9,649 nt of DNA from Bacteroidales bacterium (GTDB lineage: Bacteria > Bacteroidota > Bacteroidia > Bacteroidales > WCHB1-69). Shown here one piece after another: positions 7,539 through 9,649 of the stretch. The notes beneath the pieces are model-generated. The model was not told where the DNA came from, made no database searches, and worked only from the letters and a program-made list of their open reading frames with translations. The stretch covers positions 1-9,649 of the forward strand of contig JAFPXF010000098.1 of NCBI GenBank assembly GCA_017394765.1, written 5' to 3'. The stretch's first letter is position 1; each line of letters opens with the position of its first letter. The translations under genes and the position numbers were made by a program.

Positions 7539-7595
7539 GTTTAAGTCTAAGTCTAAGTCTAAGTTTAAGTCTAAGTTTAAGTCTAAGTCTAAGTC
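7539..7595. repeat. GTYTAA hexamer array upstream of ung
   Basis: Nine full hexamers plus half a unit, alternating GTCTAA and GTTTAA (plus-strand order: T, C, C, C, T, C, T, C, C at the third base). It lies between two gene starts, 27 bases beyond the four-helix bundle gene's promoter and 30 bases before the ung ATG. It is the only array in the window not next to a stop codon. No separate ung promoter motif was found, so the array lies where the ung promoter is expected or just beside it. Confidence 0.9.
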
Positions 7596-7625
7596 ATCGT
7601 ACACCCCCTTTAACAACCAACAATC

Positions 7626-8306
7626 ATGCAAGTCTCAATCAACCCCAACATCGACGAATCCTGGAAACAGGTGCTTTGGGATCAATTCCAAGCTCCCTAT
7701 TTCGCGGAACTGAAAGCCTTTTTGGTGGAAGAGAAGAAACACTATCTCGTTTTTCCGCCGGGGCCAAAGATTTTCAATGCGTTCAATTCCACGCCGTTTG
7801 ATAAGGTGAAGGTCGTGATTATCGGACAGGATCCCTATCATGGGGAAGGGCAGGCGCACGGATTGTGTTTCTCGGTACAGGATGGCGTGCCGATTCCGAA
7901 GTCGCTGCAGAACATCTTCAAGGAGCTGAGCACGGATGTGGGTTTTGTTCCGCCGAGAAGCGGCAATCTGCAGTCGTGGGCGAACCAGGGGGTGTTGCTG
8001 CTCAATGCGACTCTCACCGTGCGGGCGCATCAGGCAGGCTCGCACCAGCGTCACGGTTGGGAAACTTTCACCGACTGCGCCATACAGCGGCTCTCGGAAC
8101 AGCGTGAGGGACTTGTCTTCCTGCTGTGGGGTAACTATGCCATTGAGAAACAGCGTCTTATCGATACATCCAAACATTATGTGCTCACGGCTCCGCACCC
8201 GTCGCCGCTCTCCGCATCCCGCGGTTTCTTCGGATGCCGCCACTTCTCCCGCACAAACGAGATCCTGGTGTCGATGGGGAAGACACCGATTAACTGGCAA
8301 CTGTGA
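7626..8306 (+). CDS. ung: Uracil-DNA glycosylase, family 1
   Basis: Removes uracil from DNA by cleaving the N-glycosidic bond, the first step of base excision repair after cytosine deamination or dUMP misincorporation. It has 226 residues (E. coli Ung has 229) and is complete. Motif A is [13 protein letters not shown] (67-79) with catalytic Asp69. Phe82 in LCFSV stacks on uracil, Asn127 in LLLNATLTV recognises it, and motif B is [13 protein letters not shown] (191-203) with His191, followed by the DNA-intercalating loop. All residues of the family 1 active site are present. The ATG at 7626 is preceded by a CAACCAACAATC stretch with no Shine-Dalgarno site, and the alignment to family length supports it. 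An 8-mer repeat array starts one base after the stop codon. The AddB-like gene follows on the same strand after 157 bp. Confidence 0.98.
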   Translation: MQVSINPNIDESWKQVLWDQFQAPYFAELKAFLVEEKKHYLVFPPGPKIFNAFNSTPFDKVKVVIIGQDPYHGEGQAHGLCFSVQDGVPIPKSLQNIFKELSTDVGFVPPRSGNLQSWANQGVLLLNATLTVRAHQAGSHQRHGWETFTDCAIQRLSEQREGLVFLLWGNYAIEKQRLIDTSKHYVLTAPHPSPLSASRGFFGCRHFSRTNEILVSMGKTPINWQL

Positions 8307-8307
8307 C

Positions 8308-8402
8308 GATGAAACGATGAAACGATGAGACGATGATGCGATGAGACGATGAGACGATGATGCGATGAGACGATGAGACGATGATGCGATGAGACGATGA
8401 TG
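8308..8402 (+). repeat. GATGAGAC 8-mer array after ung with a 24-bp higher-order period
   Basis: Eleven full 8-base units and most of a twelfth, with no gaps, starting one base after the ung TGA. The units are GATGAAAC (first two), GATGAGAC and GATGATGC. From unit three on, the order GAGAC, ATGC, GAGAC repeats exactly, giving a 24-bp superunit present three times. The higher-order copying points to expansion in 24-bp steps. Every unit contains TGA, so all three forward frames are closed. The same unit type overlaps the xylB stop at 2808-2847. Confidence 0.95.
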
Positions 8403-8410
8403 TTTAAAAG

Positions 8411-8463
8411 CCACAGTTAAGTTTAAAGTCATAGTTATTGTTATAGTTAATAGCCAACAGCCA
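8411..8463 (+). repeat. Degenerate AT-rich repeat before the AddB-like gene
   Basis: Follows the 8-mer array directly. AGTTAA/AGTTAT/GTTTAA-like hexamers give way to two AGCCAAC/AGCCAAT-like heptamers, the second of which contains the ATG start of the downstream gene. The hexamers resemble the GTTTAA units before ung, and the heptamers resemble the TAACCAA units after queE. Periodicity is imperfect. No promoter motif is visible, so the downstream gene may be read from the ung transcript. Confidence 0.55.
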
Positions 8464-9649
8464 ATGTCCCCTTTCCTGAACCATATTATCGACAAACTCC
8501 TTGAAAATCGCAGCATTCCCCTGCACGATGTCGCGGTGATTTTGCCGAACCGTCGTGCGCGCCGTAAGCTGCTTCAGGGTTTGCATGAGTCTAATGGCGG
8601 TAAAACTATGTTTGCGCCGCAGATTTTCCCGATGGAAGATTTCGTTGCATGGCTGTCACCGCTTCATATTCTAGACCAGGTCTCCTTGATCTGGAACCTG
8701 CATGCGATTTCCCGTGATTTTCCGGGGGAACGTTTCGAACTGCATAATCTCCTGTCATGGGGGAGTGCGTTCCTTAAGGATATCAGCGATATGGATATGC
8801 AGCTGCAAGATGTCCCGGCTATCCTGCGGGAATACGCCGATGCCGCCAAGTTCGAGATCCCCTTTGGAAAGGACGACCTTTCAGAAAGCGATCGTGAGAG
8901 GTTGGGATTCAATGACTTGCTCGCTGAAATATACGGATTGTTCCGAGCTCAGTTGAAAGAAAAGGGGGAAGCTTACGAAGGTATGTTGTATCGGGATTGT
9001 GCTGAGCATATTGACGAATATGCGAAAAAAATCCCTTTCAAACGACTCGTTTTCGCCGGTTTTTATGCCCTTTCGCCTGCCGAGTTGACCGTTATGCGTT
9101 ATCTCAAAGAGCATTTCCAAACAGAATTTTACTTTGACATCGACCCGTTTTATTGTCATCTGGAAGAGCAATCTGCCGGGGCGCGTATTCAACGGGAGCC
9201 TTCCTTTTTCATCAAACGCAACTGCGAAAAACTGCAGTTGAATCCTGCCGGACTTGATTTTAACGAGAACAACTATGCGACGATTCCCAAAGAGGTGAAA
9301 ATCGTGGCCACGGCGCAAAATATGCGGCAGATCTATTGTGCGATAGAAGAGATTGAACGCATCAAAATCCGGAAGCGGCATGATACTCCCGAGATGGTGA
9401 ATGAGAATGGAACAGTGGATATGTCGGACACGGCGGTGGTGTTGGCTGAAGAAGAATTGCTGCTACCGTTTCTGTCATCCTATAATCCTGAGGATCTGAA
9501 TATTAATGCGACTATGGGCTTCCCGTTTACTGCCACGCCAGTCTGTTCTCTGCTGCAAATCTTGATGTCTGTTTACGAGTCTGTATTTGCACTGACGCCG
9601 GACGACAGTCAGGAGCTCTCCTTTAGCGGTGAACAGGTGGAGCAGTTGT
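8464..9649 (+). CDS. AddB-like PD-(D/E)XK nuclease family protein (N-terminal part)
   Basis: The first 395 codons of a longer protein that runs off the right edge; Bacteroidota homologues are typically about 900 to 1,000 residues. The N-terminus VAVILPNRRARRKLLQGL (23-40) matches the degenerate helicase-like domain of AddB-type subunits, which have no working Walker A; none is visible here. FAPQIFPMEDFVAWLS (51-66), LVFAGFYALSPAE (197-209) and the ATMGFPFTATPV segment near 350-360 are further family hallmarks. The nuclease motif itself lies beyond the window. With a UvrD-type AddA partner, such proteins process double-strand DNA ends for recombination; no partner is in view. The frame is open from 8401, and the first ATG is at 8464. 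Same strand as ung, 157 bp downstream, so two DNA-repair genes sit together. Confidence 0.85.
   Translation, partial: MSPFLNHIIDKLLENRSIPLHDVAVILPNRRARRKLLQGLHESNGGKTMFAPQIFPMEDFVAWLSPLHILDQVSLIWNLHAISRDFPGERFELHNLLSWGSAFLKDISDMDMQLQDVPAILREYADAAKFEIPFGKDDLSESDRERLGFNDLLAEIYGLFRAQLKEKGEAYEGMLYRDCAEHIDEYAKKIPFKRLVFAGFYALSPAELTVMRYLKEHFQTEFYFDIDPFYCHLEEQSAGARIQREPSFFIKRNCEKLQLNPAGLDFNENNYATIPKEVKIVATAQNMRQIYCAIEEIERIKIRKRHDTPEMVNENGTVDMSDTAVVLAEEELLLPFLSSYNPEDLNINATMGFPFTATPVCSLLQILMSVYESVFALTPDDSQELSFSGEQVEQL

Larger units (their letters stand above)
7062..7597. repeat. Perfect 17-bp inverted repeat flanking the four-helix bundle gene
   Basis: ATGACTTAGACTTAGAC at 7062-7078 recurs as its exact reverse complement at 7581-7597. 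The two arms lie inside the two hexamer arrays and enclose 502 bases holding one AT-rich gene and its promoter. Both arms are low-complexity, so the match may result from array composition and not from mobile-element ends. No transposase, resolvase or recognisable target-site duplication is present. Confidence 0.7.

Noticed and set aside
8308..8402. CRISPR array
   Set aside because: Units are 8 bases and contiguous, with no spacers, no 24-40 bp repeats and no cas genes.
7635..8516. Minus-strand frame of 293 codons with a repeated HRLIASSS peptide
   Set aside because: It is antisense to ung, and the repeated peptide is just the reverse translation of the 8-mer DNA array; the same peptide appears opposite the xylB array.

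Overview
The window looks like chromosomal DNA of a member of the Bacteroidota, probably Bacteroidales. Three genes (queE, purH and the four-helix bundle gene) share the 12-base string TGTATTTTTGCA 22 to 48 bases before their starts. It contains the Bacteroidota -7 promoter element TAnnTTTG. Clear Shine-Dalgarno sites are scarce, as is usual in this phylum. The xylB-xylA-xylE order and the short DUF721 protein fit the same assignment. This is inference from sequence features; no database search was run.

Left third (1-4311, minus strand): a D-xylose catabolic operon transcribed right to left as xylB (xylulokinase), xylA (xylose isomerase) and xylE (MFS xylose/H+ symporter, cut by the left edge). 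XylE imports xylose, XylA makes D-xylulose and XylB makes xylulose 5-phosphate for the pentose phosphate pathway. No regulator gene is in view. Centre (4312-7011, plus strand): a 108-bp divergent promoter region, then queE (queuosine and deazapurine synthesis), a short DUF721/DciA-like gene and purH (last two steps of IMP synthesis). Right part (7012-9649): an AT-rich four-helix bundle gene on the minus strand between purH and ung, then ung (uracil-DNA glycosylase) and the first 395 codons of an AddB-like PD-(D/E)XK nuclease, which runs off the right edge.

All protein genes belong to known families. The unexplained signal is in the intergenic DNA. Most gaps carry a different short direct repeat (6-, 7- or 8-base units), and each array starts at, inside or a few bases after the stop codon of the upstream gene. 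An 8-mer (GATGAGAC type) follows both xylB and ung in the same orientation relative to transcription, and in xylB it encodes the last six residues and the stop. Two hexamer arrays flank the AT-rich four-helix bundle gene in inverted orientation and share a perfect 17-bp inverted repeat. The units contain TGA, TAA or TAG, so several arrays close more than one reading frame. Whether they act in termination or mRNA stability, are mobile, or are only slippage products cannot be decided from one window.
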